Shown: piece after piece, positions 19,687-28,581 of the stretch
Layout of the letters: each line of letters starts with the position of its first letter
Position numbering within the stretch: position 1 is the first letter of the stretch
Assembly (NCBI RefSeq): GCF_000230675.1
Contig: NZ_AGIK01000001.1
Coordinates: 930,001-994,000 of the forward strand
Length of the DNA: 64,000 bases
Source of the DNA: Synechococcus sp. WH 8016
Lineage (GTDB): Bacteria; Cyanobacteriota; Cyanobacteriia; PCC-6307; Cyanobiaceae
Direction of reading: 5' to 3'
Position numbers and translations under genes: made by a program
Notes under the pieces: model-generated
Told to the model about the DNA's origin: nothing
Seen by the model: only the letters and a program-made list of their open reading frames with translations
Databases searched by the model: none

Positions 19687-20745
19687 ATGAGCGAGACCCT
19701 GCCCCTACTGCTCCGTGCCGCCCGCGGAGAAGCGGTAGAGCGTCCTCCTGTCTGGATGATGCGCCAGGCAGGTCGCTACATGAAGGTCTATCGCGACCTT
19801 CGCGATCGCCACCCAAGCTTCCGTGAACGATCTGAGAACCCGGATCTCTCCTATGAGATTTCGATGCAGCCGTTCAAGGCCTTCCAGCCGGATGGGGTGA
19901 TTCTGTTTTCAGACATTCTGACCCCACTTCCTGGCATGGGGATCGAGTTCGACATTGTTGAGAGCAAAGGCCCTCAAATTGGCGATCCGATCAGGAGCCT
20001 CAGTCAAGTTGAAGCTCTGAGACATCTTCAACCTGAAGAAAGCATGCCGTTTGTGGGCGAAGTGCTTGGCCGCCTGCGCAGCAGTGTTGGCAATCAGGCT
20101 GCCGTCCTCGGGTTTGTAGGGGCACCCTGGACCCTTGCGGCCTACGTCGTGGAGGGCAAAAGCAGCAAGAACTATGCGGTCATCAAAAAGATGGCCTTTC
20201 AGGAGCCAGCACTCCTGCACAAACTCCTCGATCACTTCGCGACATCGATTGCCACCTACCTCCGCTATCAAATTGATTCCGGAGCCCAGGTCGTACAAAT
20301 GTTTGACTCCTGGGCCGGGCAACTCAGCCCCGCCGATTACGACACCTTTGCTGCGCCGTATCAGAAAAAAGTTGTCGATCTCGTCAAACAAACGCATCCC
20401 GACACCCCCTTCATCCTTTACATCTCTGGAAGTGCCGGGGTCTTAGAGCGAATGGGTCGCACAGGTGTCGACATCATTTCTCTGGATTGGACGGTGGACA
20501 TGGCTGAAGGACTTGCGCGCCTTCCTGACCACATCGGCGTCCAGGGCAACGTGGATCCAGGACTGCTCTTTGGCACACCTGAGGCCATTCGCGATCGCAT
20601 CGATGATTGCGTGCGCAAGGCCCGTGGCCGCCGCCACATCCTGAACCTGGGCCATGGAATTCTGCCTGGAACGCCTGAGGAGAACGGCCGCGCTTTCTTT
20701 GAAGCCGGCAAGACCGTCATGGATCGAATCGGGGGGGCTGATTGA
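19687..20745 (+). CDS. hemE: Uroporphyrinogen decarboxylase (HemE)
   Basis: Decarboxylates uroporphyrinogen III to coproporphyrinogen III in heme and chlorophyll synthesis. Signature [13 protein letters not shown] near the N-terminus, the conserved [12 protein letters not shown] and the C-terminal [14 protein letters not shown]. The 352-residue length is typical. Its TGA stop overlaps the TTG start of the following SDR gene. Confidence 0.97.
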   Translation: MSETLPLLLRAARGEAVERPPVWMMRQAGRYMKVYRDLRDRHPSFRERSENPDLSYEISMQPFKAFQPDGVILFSDILTPLPGMGIEFDIVESKGPQIGDPIRSLSQVEALRHLQPEESMPFVGEVLGRLRSSVGNQAAVLGFVGAPWTLAAYVVEGKSSKNYAVIKKMAFQEPALLHKLLDHFATSIATYLRYQIDSGAQVVQMFDSWAGQLSPADYDTFAAPYQKKVVDLVKQTHPDTPFILYISGSAGVLERMGRTGVDIISLDWTVDMAEGLARLPDHIGVQGNVDPGLLFGTPEAIRDRIDDCVRKARGRRHILNLGHGILPGTPEENGRAFFEAGKTVMDRIGGAD

Positions 20746-21743
20746 TCCAGGCACCCGAACGAATCCTGATTACCGGCGCTAGTGGTTGCGTCGGCCAGTA
20801 CACAGCAGCTTGGCTACTGGAAAATTCTGATGCCGAGTTGCTGCTTTGGCTGCGTGATCCAGCCAAACTTTCGGCGATCTCAGCGGATCAACCGCGTGTA
20901 CGCCTGTTAATCGGTGATCTTCGAGAAACAGACCGATTTGCCAGCGAACTCTCCACTGTGACCAGGGTGATTCATACGGCCACCGCATGGGGAGATCCTG
21001 AACGTGCCCACCAGGTCAATGTTGTTGCCGTCAAGCGGATGCTGGCCCTGCTGAATCCAGCCGTCGTAGAGCAAATCATCTACTTCTCTACCGCCAGCAT
21101 TCTCGATCGTTCGTTGCAGCCGCTCCAGGAAGCCCTGGCCTACGGCACCGAATACATTCAAACCAAGGCGCAATGCTTGAGGGAGCTGGAACAACACCCC
21201 TTGGCTGAACGCATTGTGGCCGTGTTTCCAACATTGGTCTTCGGCGGAAGGGTGGATGGAACAAGCCCCTTCCCCACGAGTTACCTCACGGAAGGCCTAG
21301 CAGAAGCCAGCAAATGGTTATGGCTGGCTCGCTGGCTGAGAGCCGATGCCAGCTTTCATTTCATCCATGCGGCTGACATTGCAGCCATCTGCGGAATCCT
21401 GGCGACCACGCCTCATCAACCGAATCCAGAACCTGGCCAGGGACCCGTCCGCAGACTTGTGATGGGGCAACCATGGATCAGCGTGAACGATGCTGTTGCC
21501 ACCCTCTGCCGCTGGAGAGGTGTTTCACGAACTCCTGGGATCCCCCTTTGGAGCTGGCTGATTGAAGGCTTGATCAAGATCCTTCCGATCGAAATCAACG
21601 CATGGGATCGCTTTTCCATCCACCAGCGCCACTTCGTTCATGATCCCGTCACCCAGCCTGAACGCTTTGGAGGTCGCAGCCATGGACCAGACCTTGAAAC
21701 AGTTCTGATGGATTCGGGCCTTCCACACCGTGGAAGCATCTGA
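20742..21743 (+). CDS. NAD-dependent epimerase/dehydratase-like (extended SDR) protein
   Basis: Rossmann-fold N-terminus with [15 protein letters not shown] and a catalytic-type [11 protein letters not shown] (YxxxK-like spacing is altered: Y followed by a K seven residues later, so the active site is not canonical). Substrate unknown. The first codon is TTG, overlapping hemE's stop, so translation is probably coupled. It is commonly found after hemE in related genomes, from general knowledge. Confidence 0.82.
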   Translation: MIQAPERILITGASGCVGQYTAAWLLENSDAELLLWLRDPAKLSAISADQPRVRLLIGDLRETDRFASELSTVTRVIHTATAWGDPERAHQVNVVAVKRMLALLNPAVVEQIIYFSTASILDRSLQPLQEALAYGTEYIQTKAQCLRELEQHPLAERIVAVFPTLVFGGRVDGTSPFPTSYLTEGLAEASKWLWLARWLRADASFHFIHAADIAAICGILATTPHQPNPEPGQGPVRRLVMGQPWISVNDAVATLCRWRGVSRTPGIPLWSWLIEGLIKILPIEINAWDRFSIHQRHFVHDPVTQPERFGGRSHGPDLETVLMDSGLPHRGSI

Positions 21744-21777
21744 ACAGCGTTAAACTGATCGCAGTGTTTATGAGCTC

Positions 21778-22137
21778 ATGATCAGCCGTTTGCGTTCTCT
21801 CCTCTCAGCCGCGATTGCTTTCGCTCTCGTTCTCGGGTTAGGTGTTGGCACAGCCAACGCTGCCACTGTTGAAGTGAAGCTCGGTACAGATTCCGGAATG
21901 CTGGCTTTCGAGCCAAACACTCTGAATATCAAAACGGGTGACACAGTCAAATTCGTCAACAACAAGCTGGCCCCCCACAACGCCGTGTTTGATGGCCATG
22001 ACGAACTGAGCCACAGCGATCTTGCGTTTGCTCCCGGCGAGTCATGGGAAGAGACCTTCACTGAAGCTGGAACCTTCGACTTCTACTGCGAGCCACACCG
22101 TGGCGCCGGCATGGTTGGCAAAGTCATCGTTGAATGA
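21778..22137 (+). CDS. petE: Plastocyanin precursor
   Basis: Lumenal copper protein that carries electrons from cytochrome b6f to photosystem I. Signal peptide of about 29 residues ending in GTANAA. Copper ligands are visible: His67 (LAPHNAV), Cys104, His107 and Met112 ([10 protein letters not shown]). Length 119 is normal. An intrinsic terminator follows, and petJ, the iron-containing alternative carrier, is next. Confidence 0.97.
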   Translation: MISRLRSLLSAAIAFALVLGLGVGTANAATVEVKLGTDSGMLAFEPNTLNIKTGDTVKFVNNKLAPHNAVFDGHDELSHSDLAFAPGESWEETFTEAGTFDFYCEPHRGAGMVGKVIVE

Positions 22138-22162
22138 TCGTTTAGATCAGCAGTTGAACACA

Positions 22163-22207
22163 AGTCCGGTGAGCGTTTTAACAGATGCGCACCGGGCTCT
22201 TTTTTTG
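22163..22207 (+). terminator. Intrinsic terminator after petE
   Basis: A GC-rich stem of AGTCCGGTGAGCG pairing with TGCGCACCGGGCT, followed by a run of seven T. It separates petE from petJ, so the two carriers can be transcribed independently. Confidence 0.85.
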
Positions 22208-22244
22208 TCCCCTGAAATGGATAGGGTTTAAGAAAGTCACGCCG

Positions 22245-22619
22245 ATGGTGATGCTTAATCCCATTTCCCTGTTTGCTTTGATGCTCTGCATCAGCCTCAA
22301 CCTCTTGGGAGTCTCGCCTGCATTTGCGGCCAGCACTCCTGCCGTTGACCTCGATCATGGTGGCCAACTGTTTTCAGCCAATTGTGCTGCCTGTCATATG
22401 GGCGGTGGCAACGTGATCAGTGCCTCCAGAACCTTGAGTCAAAGTGATCTGCAAGCGCATCTCAATGAGTACGGCGACGATCACATCGAGGCCATCGAGC
22501 ACCAAATTGAAAACGGAAAAAATGCGATGCCCTCGTTTGTAGGGAAGTTGAGCGAACAAGACATCATTGATGTGGCTGCCTACGTAGAACTGAAGGCTGA
22601 AAAGGGCTGGCAACGATGA
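22245..22619 (+). CDS. petJ: Cytochrome c6 precursor
   Basis: Lumenal c-type cytochrome that can replace plastocyanin. Signal peptide ends near SPAFAA; the heme-attachment site CAACH is at residues 47-51 and the axial Met is in KNAMPSF. Start ATG 22245 gives 124 residues; an ATG at 22251 is equally possible. The stop overlaps the next gene by 4 bases (ATGA), tying a Nif11-like peptide to petJ expression. Confidence 0.95.
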   Translation: MVMLNPISLFALMLCISLNLLGVSPAFAASTPAVDLDHGGQLFSANCAACHMGGGNVISASRTLSQSDLQAHLNEYGDDHIEAIEHQIENGKNAMPSFVGKLSEQDIIDVAAYVELKAEKGWQR

Positions 22620-22819
22620 GCCGAGAGGGTTGGAAAGACTTTTTGCACGCTGCAGAACGAAGTCCCGCTCTTCAGCGTGAGCTCAACGCCTGCAAGGAAA
22701 CACAAGACATCATTCAGATTGGCAAGCGGCTTGGTTTTGCCTTGTGCTTGGACGACCTCAACCATGACGCGCAAGCCGAAGCCATTGGCAAGTGGTTCGA
22801 GCAAAGCACAATCCAATAA
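22616..22819 (+). CDS. Nif11-like peptide, 67 aa
   Basis: The pattern WKDFLHAAERSPALQREL followed by a short helical region and a hydrophobic IGKRLGFAL is that of the Nif11 domain, found both as leader of ribosomally made peptides in marine picocyanobacteria and as stand-alone protein. There is no double-glycine cleavage site or Cys-rich core here, so a peptide natural product is unlikely. It overlaps petJ by 4 bases. Confidence 0.8.
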   Translation: MSREGWKDFLHAAERSPALQRELNACKETQDIIQIGKRLGFALCLDDLNHDAQAEAIGKWFEQSTIQ

Positions 22820-22909
22820 TCAGCAAAACCACCACGTCACATCCTAAAAATCTCGGCCTTAGAGTCATTAGGTATTAAGGACATCAAGACGTTGATCAAA
22901 GCGAATGCA

Positions 22910-23140
22910 ATGACCAGCGAACAGTTGGATCGTGTGATTGAGATGGCCTGGGAAGACCGCACACCATTCGAGGCGATTGAATATCAGTTTGGTCTCATGG
23001 AGAAAGATGTGATCAGCTTGATGCGACAAACCTTAAAACCAGGATCCTTCCGTAGCTGGCGTCAACGCGTTTCAGGCCGCAAAACCAAGCATGCGGCCAC
23101 CAGCCGTTCCAACCGCTTTAAAGCAGCCTGCCACCACTAA
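22910..23140 (+). CDS. TIGR03643/DUF2805-type small protein
   Basis: A 76-residue protein with the conserved MAWEDRTPFEAIEYQFG block and then EKDVISLMRQTLKP, typical of the TIGR03643 family; it looks like a helix-turn-helix. Function unknown. A TTG at 22892 would add six residues; the ATG at 22910 is preferred because the family homology begins there. Confidence 0.82.
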   Translation: MTSEQLDRVIEMAWEDRTPFEAIEYQFGLMEKDVISLMRQTLKPGSFRSWRQRVSGRKTKHAATSRSNRFKAACHH

Positions 23141-23154
23141 GCAACACCGCAAAT

Positions 23155-23403
23155 TCAATCCTTTGATTGATTGCTTGAGCGACTCGCAATCTTGGCATCT
23201 GCCCAACGTGAGAAAAAATAAACGGCAATAAACATCGGCAGGTAAGCAACCCACATATTGTCTAGCTCCAGTCCGCTGTTGTTAACGAGAACCAAGCCTC
23301 CATAGCCAACAACAAAATAAATACCAGCTCGGCGAAGAGCTCCAACCTGTTTAGGATTCATTGAAATCAACCAAGGAATCCTCACGCTAATAGATTCTTC
23401 CAT
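23155..23403 (-). CDS. Small membrane protein, 82 aa
   Basis: Two hydrophobic segments (AGIYFVVGYGGLVLVNN and MWVAYLPMFIAVYFFSRWA) separated by about ten residues. The frame runs up to 23568, but the first 55 residues are low in hydrophobic and rich in Cys/Trp without family look, so the ATG at 23403 is preferred. I do not recognise it. Common in marine Synechococcus as a type of small two-helix protein, by general impression only. Confidence 0.6.
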   Translation of the reverse strand: MEESISVRIPWLISMNPKQVGALRRAGIYFVVGYGGLVLVNNSGLELDNMWVAYLPMFIAVYFFSRWADAKIASRSSNQSKD

Positions 23404-23928
23404 CACGGGCATCCATCTCCACCCAACCAAGAAGCAGCATCCACAATCCCAACAGCGATCCAGGGTGCCATGGGTCTCCTGAGCAAACCCTGGCCATGAG
23501 GAGTGAACTCCCATCAACGAGGCAGGGACAGTCTCTTGAACAAGATATCCAAGAAGCAGCAGGTCCATTTCAGAGCCAAGCTTCGGAGGATGCCTAAGAG
23601 CGTAGAAACAGGCTCAACAGCACAATCCTTGAAGCAAAAGAGATAGAAAGTATTTGTTAGGCTCAAAAGATCCATCAAAAGCTACGAACCAACAAGCCAA
23701 GAGACAACTACGACAACACAAACAATCATGACCGAATAATTATTTCATGAACATGCGTTCCACGAGTCAAGAATAAAGCAACTTCCTATTAAGCGATGCA
23801 TGCTCCAACCAAAAATAATCCATGCAAATGCACATTATCAGACATGCAACAGACGAAAGCTCGATGCCAAAAACTTTTTCTAGGCAATTATTGAGATAGG
23901 TTGGCTTCGTGAAACCAGAAGGAAAGAA
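23404..23928. other. Intergenic, no gene seen
   Basis: 525 bases between a reverse-strand and a forward-strand gene. The sequence becomes AT-richer from about 23640. No convincing coding frame, tRNA or terminator with a U-run was found. It probably contains the promoter of the 99-residue gene that follows. Confidence 0.5.
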
Positions 23929-24228
23929 ATGACTGACATCCAAAACCGCCCAAGCCCAAGCGAAATGACCTACGCGCAAGCCTGGGAGGAATATCAAAAC
24001 AATGGCGAGGCCTGGAGAACCGAGCATGATGAAGCCCTTCAGCAAGTGCGCTTAGACATGCCTGAAGCCGGCTCCGGCGCACTTGTGGAAGCGGGACTGA
24101 TCATGGCAGCTCGGCCCATTGGTCAACGCCAAGAAGCACTCAGCCGGTGGCACGAATTCTTCGAAAGCGACAAAAAGACGAATGCTTTAAATGGTTATCC
24201 ATCCGGACACCCCAAATCATGCAACTAA
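23929..24228 (+). CDS. Small hypothetical protein, 99 aa
   Basis: A GAAGGAAAG ribosome-binding site precedes the ATG. The protein is soluble and acidic, with TYAQAWEEYQNNGEAW and a helical middle part. I do not recognise the family. It is the last gene of the left chromosomal flank before the island boundary at 24423. Confidence 0.6.
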   Translation: MTDIQNRPSPSEMTYAQAWEEYQNNGEAWRTEHDEALQQVRLDMPEAGSGALVEAGLIMAARPIGQRQEALSRWHEFFESDKKTNALNGYPSGHPKSCN

Positions 24229-24422
24229 GGCACCTATTTCTTTTGATCAAAAAGAAGAGCGTATTACCGTAATTTTTCTTGCTTTTATCAACAAAAGATG
24301 CCGCCTATTAACGCTTGAAGAAGCAAGCCTGCATAGCCATGAAAAATACAATTAATACTGTGATTTGTTTAATTATTTTATCTTGACACACCTCACCATT
24401 CAGTACTTGACGAGCCTTCATA

Positions 24423-24491
24423 TCACTTTCGAACAGCCTCCAACACGGCAAGATACAGATCCTCGTCAATCTCGCGGATGTAGAAATCGAC
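24423..24491 (-). pseudogene. Displaced 3' end of the target gene (left attachment site)
   Basis: 23 reverse-strand codons ending in TGA encode VDFY followed by IREIDEDLYLAVLEAVR and K. An in-frame TAA lies directly upstream (24492-24494), so it is only a remnant. The codons are GC-rich at third positions (GTG, GCC, GAG), like the core genome, which suggests this is the original chromosomal 3' end and that the intact copy at 55352 carries the element's version. Confidence 0.88.
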
Positions 24492-24517
24492 TTAAGTCCC
24501 TTACTTATTTTTTAGAT

Positions 24518-24530
24518 AGCGTGCATAAAA
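24518..24530. promoter_or_regulatory. Possible integrase arm-type site
   Basis: AGCGTGCATAAAA, identical in sequence and orientation to 55274-55286 at the other island end, about 30 bases inside the left attachment remnant. A following TGTGCATAGAAG resembles the CATAGACG motif near the right end. Binding by the integrase or excisionase is inference. Confidence 0.4.
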
Positions 24531-24692
24531 TGTGCATAGAAGCAGCAAGTTAGAGGCAATCAAAGGCACAGTGAGGGCTTACAGCCACCTGACATCAAAT
24601 GATCCCAATAGGGCATGAGTAAACAACTGACGACGGACAAAGGCTGACAGCAGAAAGCTCTGTTCAAAGAATGGTTAGAGCCAAAGACCTCT

Positions 24693-25664
24693 ATGAGCAA
24701 AGAGACAGAGACACAGACGCCCTTAGCCGAGGCAGTTGATGGGATGGTGATCACGGAAGAAGACCTCGAAGGGGCTGGAACTGGTGAGGTCGATCAATCG
24801 AGCATCATTTCTTTTGTGATGGAGGCTGTTGAAGCAAAGGGATACAAGCTTGAAGGCAGGGGTCGAGCGACTGGCGGCCAAACATTCCATATCGGTGGTG
24901 AGGACGAGTTTGAGTGGTCCGATATGGATGACAACAAAGGAATACTGATTGAGAAGAAACCCATACGCATAGGCATGTATACGATCAAAGAATTATTGGA
25001 TTTAGGCGATGTTAAGGGCACCCAATACCTACAAGACAGGGTCACGGAAATACTCTCTGGACTTGCAGAAGTCTCTGTAGAGAGAGCAGACAAGTATTTC
25101 AAGGCGTTGGGGGAGGCGTATAAGGAATATGACGAGGACTTCTGTGAAGCGCGATCGTTTGTCTTAGAGGAATCAGACGACGCTGAGGAGATGACAAAAA
25201 TCGATGATGACCTTTACGGAGAGGTCTATGACCGACTTCAAATCCCGAAAGACAACCCAGACGAAACACTGATCTTCTGGCTCGCGGAAGCATGGGATGA
25301 GGGTCTGGAACAAATCGTGACGGGCTACTGGGTGCCGGAGGTCAAGAGCAACGAATTCGAACCACTGCCTGAGGCAGGCGACGCCACATCCATTGGCTTT
25401 ACACAAGAGGACCTGGACGAAGCTCAAGTCCCAGGCATTGAGTCATTCGACGATATTCCTGAGATGAGCGATGACGGGGCTGCAATGTTGGCCGGTTCCC
25501 TATACACGGCCATTTACGGCATCAAGGTCGAAAACCAACACTGCTCGGAATTTGACCATGGAGTGCCTTATTGGCAGGGCTTCGTCAATGAGATGCACTG
25601 GAGGTTTGAGCTTGATGGCGACACCTGGTTGTTCTGCGTGGCACACAGCCCAGATGACCTGTGA
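24693..25664 (+). CDS. Acidic hypothetical protein, 323 aa
   Basis: Strongly acidic (many Asp and Glu), no signal peptide and no membrane segment. The N-terminal 60 residues look disordered. The C-terminal region (YTAIYGIKVENQHCSEFDHG and MHWRFELDGDTWLFCVAH) looks folded and could be a phage-type accessory domain. I do not recognise the family. First gene of the left island module. Confidence 0.65.
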   Translation: MSKETETQTPLAEAVDGMVITEEDLEGAGTGEVDQSSIISFVMEAVEAKGYKLEGRGRATGGQTFHIGGEDEFEWSDMDDNKGILIEKKPIRIGMYTIKELLDLGDVKGTQYLQDRVTEILSGLAEVSVERADKYFKALGEAYKEYDEDFCEARSFVLEESDDAEEMTKIDDDLYGEVYDRLQIPKDNPDETLIFWLAEAWDEGLEQIVTGYWVPEVKSNEFEPLPEAGDATSIGFTQEDLDEAQVPGIESFDDIPEMSDDGAAMLAGSLYTAIYGIKVENQHCSEFDHGVPYWQGFVNEMHWRFELDGDTWLFCVAHSPDDL

Positions 25665-25750
25665 CAAGCCAGTTGGTTACATCGATAGCCACTTGAAGGA
25701 CTAATCACTATTGACCCCCTCACCTAAACAACAAGCCTGAGGACTGACAA

Positions 25751-26422
25751 ATGGCTGGATTCAAAGACGAGATCACCAGAGACGACGGCTACTCCTATCG
25801 AGTCAGCAACGAGATCTTTAAGCGTGACAAATCCTTCAAAGAGATGACACCAGAAGAAGCTGCGGAATCACTGAGAGGAGAGGACAAAGATCGATGGAAG
25901 ATGCAAAACGCATGGGCATCTGCCAAGGGAGAAGCACCGACATTGCCTTCCTTAGAAAAAATGCTGACACCAAAAGAGGACAAAGGTCTCTTTTGCCACA
26001 AGGGGAAAGCAAGGGGAGACATGCAGATGATTGTTTGGCAAAACGGCTTTTGGTCGGCACTTGTGAATGTCGATGAGCCAGGGAGACCGAACTCGAAGTA
26101 TCCGATGTGGAGCTTGTCGGTGCTTGTCGGCAATGCCTACAAAACTGACGCAGCAGATATACGAAAAGTAATTGTCGCAATCCACGGAGAAGACGGATAC
26201 GAGCAATGGAAAAAGGCCGTGCTGGCAGACAAGACAGGGCTCCACTCAGTGCTCGACGGTCTCGCTGACTGGTGCGGACAAAAGAAGAAAGTCGCTATCA
26301 GCTACACGTCATCACCATCGTCAGAACGTTTGCTGAAGTCATGCGGCATTCGCGTCCAACGTGATTGGGCATTTATTTATCCCCACTACAAGGGTCATTG
26401 GGGACCACGAGAAAACGACTGA
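25751..26422 (+). CDS. Hypothetical island protein, 223 aa
   Basis: Soluble, lysine- and glutamate-rich. It has a central MQMIVWQNGFWSALVNVDEPG block and a basic, aromatic C-terminus (RDWAFIYPHYKGHWGPREN). It follows the 323-residue gene by 86 bases with no terminator between, so both may be expressed together. No family recognised. Confidence 0.62.
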   Translation: MAGFKDEITRDDGYSYRVSNEIFKRDKSFKEMTPEEAAESLRGEDKDRWKMQNAWASAKGEAPTLPSLEKMLTPKEDKGLFCHKGKARGDMQMIVWQNGFWSALVNVDEPGRPNSKYPMWSLSVLVGNAYKTDAADIRKVIVAIHGEDGYEQWKKAVLADKTGLHSVLDGLADWCGQKKKVAISYTSSPSSERLLKSCGIRVQRDWAFIYPHYKGHWGPREND

Positions 26423-26427
26423 CCACT

Positions 26428-26703
26428 ATGGAACTCACCTCTAAGCAACAGACCAATCTCGACTCCATCATCGAGATGCTTCCTGACATCCTTAGCGATG
26501 ACTTGCCTGATGTCACTGACCCAAGCAAATTCGTTCAGATCATTTTTGATATCGAATCAGATGACCCTGAAGAAATCGCTATCGCTACCAAAGTGAGTGA
26601 CCAACAAGAGAGTGAGATGGCCGGAGCTGTGCTGATCAAAAACTTGCCGAGCATTGGCAACGCACCAACTATTCAGCTCTACGCAATGGATATTCGGCGC
26701 TAA
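26428..26703 (+). CDS. Small acidic hypothetical protein, 91 aa
   Basis: Starts at ATG 26428, five bases after the preceding stop. The frame extends upstream but overlaps the previous gene. Acidic and helical, with repeated Asp-Pro turns (LSDDLPDVTDPSKF, IESDDPEEIAI). Anti-repressor or DNA-mimic roles would fit such charge but are speculation. Confidence 0.6.
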   Translation: MELTSKQQTNLDSIIEMLPDILSDDLPDVTDPSKFVQIIFDIESDDPEEIAIATKVSDQQESEMAGAVLIKNLPSIGNAPTIQLYAMDIRR

Positions 26704-26848
26704 TAGCAATTCGTTCACCCTTTTAGGGGAGCAAAAGTAATGCCAAATCACCCATTTGGGGGATATACATAGTCACTCAACATGGCATACTTAATACATG
26801 GAAAGGCAATCAACTCTTTCCACTATTCACAACTAACCAAGTTACAAG

Positions 26849-27010
26849 ATGACTAACTCCAACGAATACGCAAACATTCTCGACACACTAAACAGTCTCT
26901 ACCCCGATGTAGAATCAGAAGTCGCAATCCTAAACTTCATCGCTGACTGCCAAAACGGTGTTTACGGAGAAGAAGGAAAAGCTAAAGCCGCTAAGTTCAA
27001 ACAGCACTGA
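26849..27010 (+). CDS. Short hypothetical protein, 53 aa
   Basis: Starts MTNSNEYANILD and ends in the basic stretch KAKAAKFKQH. It shares its leader and first codons (ATGACTAACTC) with the next gene at 27086, where the leader CAACTAA and the ATG context are repeated. An AGGAGGT hairpin follows. The upstream gap holds an inverted repeat CCAAAT/ATTTGG (26743-26759). Unknown function. Confidence 0.55.
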   Translation: MTNSNEYANILDTLNSLYPDVESEVAILNFIADCQNGVYGEEGKAKAAKFKQH

Positions 27011-27028
27011 GCATCAACACATAACAAA

Positions 27029-27048
27029 AGGAGGTCATCGCACCTCCT
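27029..27048 (+). repeat. Intergenic hairpin 1 (AGGAGGT / ACCTCCT)
   Basis: Perfect 7-bp stem AGGAGGT with loop CATCGC and ACCTCCT. It has no T-run, so it is not a classical terminator. The same stem recurs at 27362-27381 and a variant at 27643-27660. The stem would hide a Shine-Dalgarno-like sequence. Confidence 0.7.
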
Positions 27049-27085
27049 ACCAACTACTCACATTCACACTCAACTAAGTCCCAAT

Positions 27086-27340
27086 ATGACTAACTCAAAC
27101 CGCATCAATGTCCCGCTCATCGCAAAGAACATAGAAGACGCTCACAAGAAACTTGCATCAAAAGAATTGGATCCGTTCTTCACTCGCGACGTGACAGAAC
27201 AAATACATCAGTGCCTCGAAGATCAAATCGCTCTTGATCGCTGGTTGCCCGAAAATGCCACAAGCACGGAAGACAGCTGGACGACACAAGAACAACTCGA
27301 AAAAGCACGACAGAACTATCAACTCACTAAAAACTCCTGA
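27086..27340 (+). CDS. Hypothetical island protein, 84 aa
   Basis: A soluble, mostly helical 84-residue protein (IAKNIEDAHKKLASKELDPF, then DQIALDRWLPENA). Lies between hairpins 1 and 2. No family recognised. Confidence 0.55.
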   Translation: MTNSNRINVPLIAKNIEDAHKKLASKELDPFFTRDVTEQIHQCLEDQIALDRWLPENATSTEDSWTTQEQLEKARQNYQLTKNS

Positions 27341-27361
27341 TCTATAACGATCGCAACTAAC

Positions 27362-27381
27362 AGGAGGTCTTCGCACCTCCT
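27362..27381 (+). repeat. Intergenic hairpin 2 (AGGAGGT / ACCTCCT)
   Basis: Same perfect 7-bp stem as hairpin 1, loop CTTCGC, 21 bases after the stop of the 84-residue gene and 24 bases before the next start. No U-run. Confidence 0.7.
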
Positions 27382-27405
27382 ATCAACTTATCAACTACTA
27401 AACAA

Positions 27406-27612
27406 ATGGATTACGCACAAAAAGTCAGCTTCTGCATCGAAATCAGCAACAACCTCAACGTCTATAAGCAGATGACGGTCGAAGAACTAAACGATTGGAT
27501 CAAGACAGACGAAGGACGAAACATGGTCGTGGCTCAACTGCTCTCAGATAGCAGCACGATCACCAAGCTCATAGCCATCGAAGCTGATGATGAAGCCGAG
27601 TTCGTCGGCTGA
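27406..27612 (+). CDS. Hypothetical island protein, 68 aa
   Basis: Acidic, helical; begins MDYAQKVSFCIEISNNL and ends IEADDEAEFVG. Located between hairpins 2 and 3 in the small-gene array. No family recognised. Confidence 0.55.
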   Translation: MDYAQKVSFCIEISNNLNVYKQMTVEELNDWIKTDEGRNMVVAQLLSDSSTITKLIAIEADDEAEFVG

Positions 27613-27642
27613 GCTTTACCTCCAACCAATAAACACATAACA

Positions 27643-27667
27643 GAGGAGGTCACACTCCTCATTTTTT
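27643..27667 (+). terminator. Intergenic hairpin 3 with T-run
   Basis: GAGGAG pairs with CTCCTC around loop GTCACA and is followed by ATTTTTT, then directly by the ATG at 27668. It resembles hairpins 1 and 2 but also has the layout of an intrinsic terminator, so it might attenuate the next gene. Confidence 0.55.
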
Positions 27668-28066
27668 ATGCAAACACAACAAGCCTTTCTGACCGATATT
27701 CAGGACTACTACGAGTCTGTGAACCTCAAAGCTGGCGATCCTGACCATGTATGGGAGATGGCGAATTATCCAACTCCTCGCCATATCGGCGGCAAACAAA
27801 AAGTGCCACTAACTAAATATCACCACGCTCTTCATGGCGTGATTCAATCTGAGGAGACCGGATCAGCATCGATATTTGCCTGGGAGGGACGAGTAATCCT
27901 CAACGGACCTTTCGTTGACGGATGGTTTGACCTACTCGATTCATTCGACTACTGGATGCACGAGCTCAAACGAGAAGCCGCATTGACACTGCACTCTAAA
28001 AAGTTGCCGGATGGCCGTAGTGCTTACGCCGTTAAAGCTGCCAAAGCTCATCACGCTTCGCGATAG
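27668..28066 (+). CDS. Hypothetical island protein, 132 aa
   Basis: Soluble protein with a compact aromatic region (GRVILNGPFVDGWFDLLDSF) and a basic C-terminus (KAAKAHHASR). ATG directly follows the T-run of hairpin 3, so no ribosome-binding site can be clear of it. The last 16 bases overlap the convergent regulator gene. No family recognised. Confidence 0.55.
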   Translation: MQTQQAFLTDIQDYYESVNLKAGDPDHVWEMANYPTPRHIGGKQKVPLTKYHHALHGVIQSEETGSASIFAWEGRVILNGPFVDGWFDLLDSFDYWMHELKREAALTLHSKKLPDGRSAYAVKAAKAHHASR

Positions 28067-28581
28067 ATCCTCCAAAGCCCAGTCCCGGACCGTTCAAGTC
28101 TGTGACCGCAGCGAACGACCGATGATTTCCATCCATTTGTTGTGGAGGACGAGACTCCACAGCACTCTGCAACCTGCTTACTGCTGAGTGTCCATTGCTC
28201 ATCAGCTGCTTTCGATAAAAGTTCGTGATTGCGGAGTGGGTTGTGTGTCGGCACGGCTGACACTTGATTGACAGCAGACGCAATCGCATCAGCCAATAAC
28301 TCGAATCCATTGGCACCGCAGACTTCAGGTGAATTGGTGATCGGTGTCGCCTGTATATCCACTGTCATCTGTCTGACGTCTGATGTCTGTCCACCTATGT
28401 CATTGAGACTGAATCCCTCTTTGAGCAACGCGTCGACTCGATCCAACTCCTCCACTTGCTCTGGAGCGAAGAACGAACGATTGCCACGCTTCATCGGTTT
28501 GACATCAGTGGCACCAAGTCGCACATACAGTTGCTGCCTTGAAATGCCGTATCTCTGAGCCAGATCGGTAATGGTGAGCAT
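28051..28581 (-). CDS. DNA-binding regulator with two helix-turn-helix-like regions, 176 aa
   Basis: The N-terminus MLTITDLAQRYGISRQQLYV is a clear helix-turn-helix of the MerR/excisionase type, followed by a basic wing. The C-terminal part WTLSSKQVAECCGVSSSTTN is a second similar motif. The linker is rich in Thr/Gln. A repressor or activator of the left module is a reasonable inference; it is transcribed away from the exported-protein gene at 28949. Confidence 0.72.
   Translation of the reverse strand: MLTITDLAQRYGISRQQLYVRLGATDVKPMKRGNRSFFAPEQVEELDRVDALLKEGFSLNDIGGQTSDVRQMTVDIQATPITNSPEVCGANGFELLADAIASAVNQVSAVPTHNPLRNHELLSKAADEQWTLSSKQVAECCGVSSSTTNGWKSSVVRCGHRLERSGTGLWRIYREA

Larger units (their letters stand above)
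24229..24692. other. Intergenic with left island boundary
   Basis: 464 bases. The first about 190 bases are ordinary AT-rich intergenic DNA. A displaced gene 3' end (24423-24491) marks the island edge, followed by the 13-bp sequence AGCGTGCATAAAA at 24518-24530 that recurs next to the integrase, and then the promoter region of the first island gene. Confidence 0.6.

Noticed and set aside
22616..22819. Nif11-like gene as a lanthipeptide precursor
   Set aside because: No double-Gly site, no Cys/Ser/Thr-rich core and no modifying enzyme nearby.
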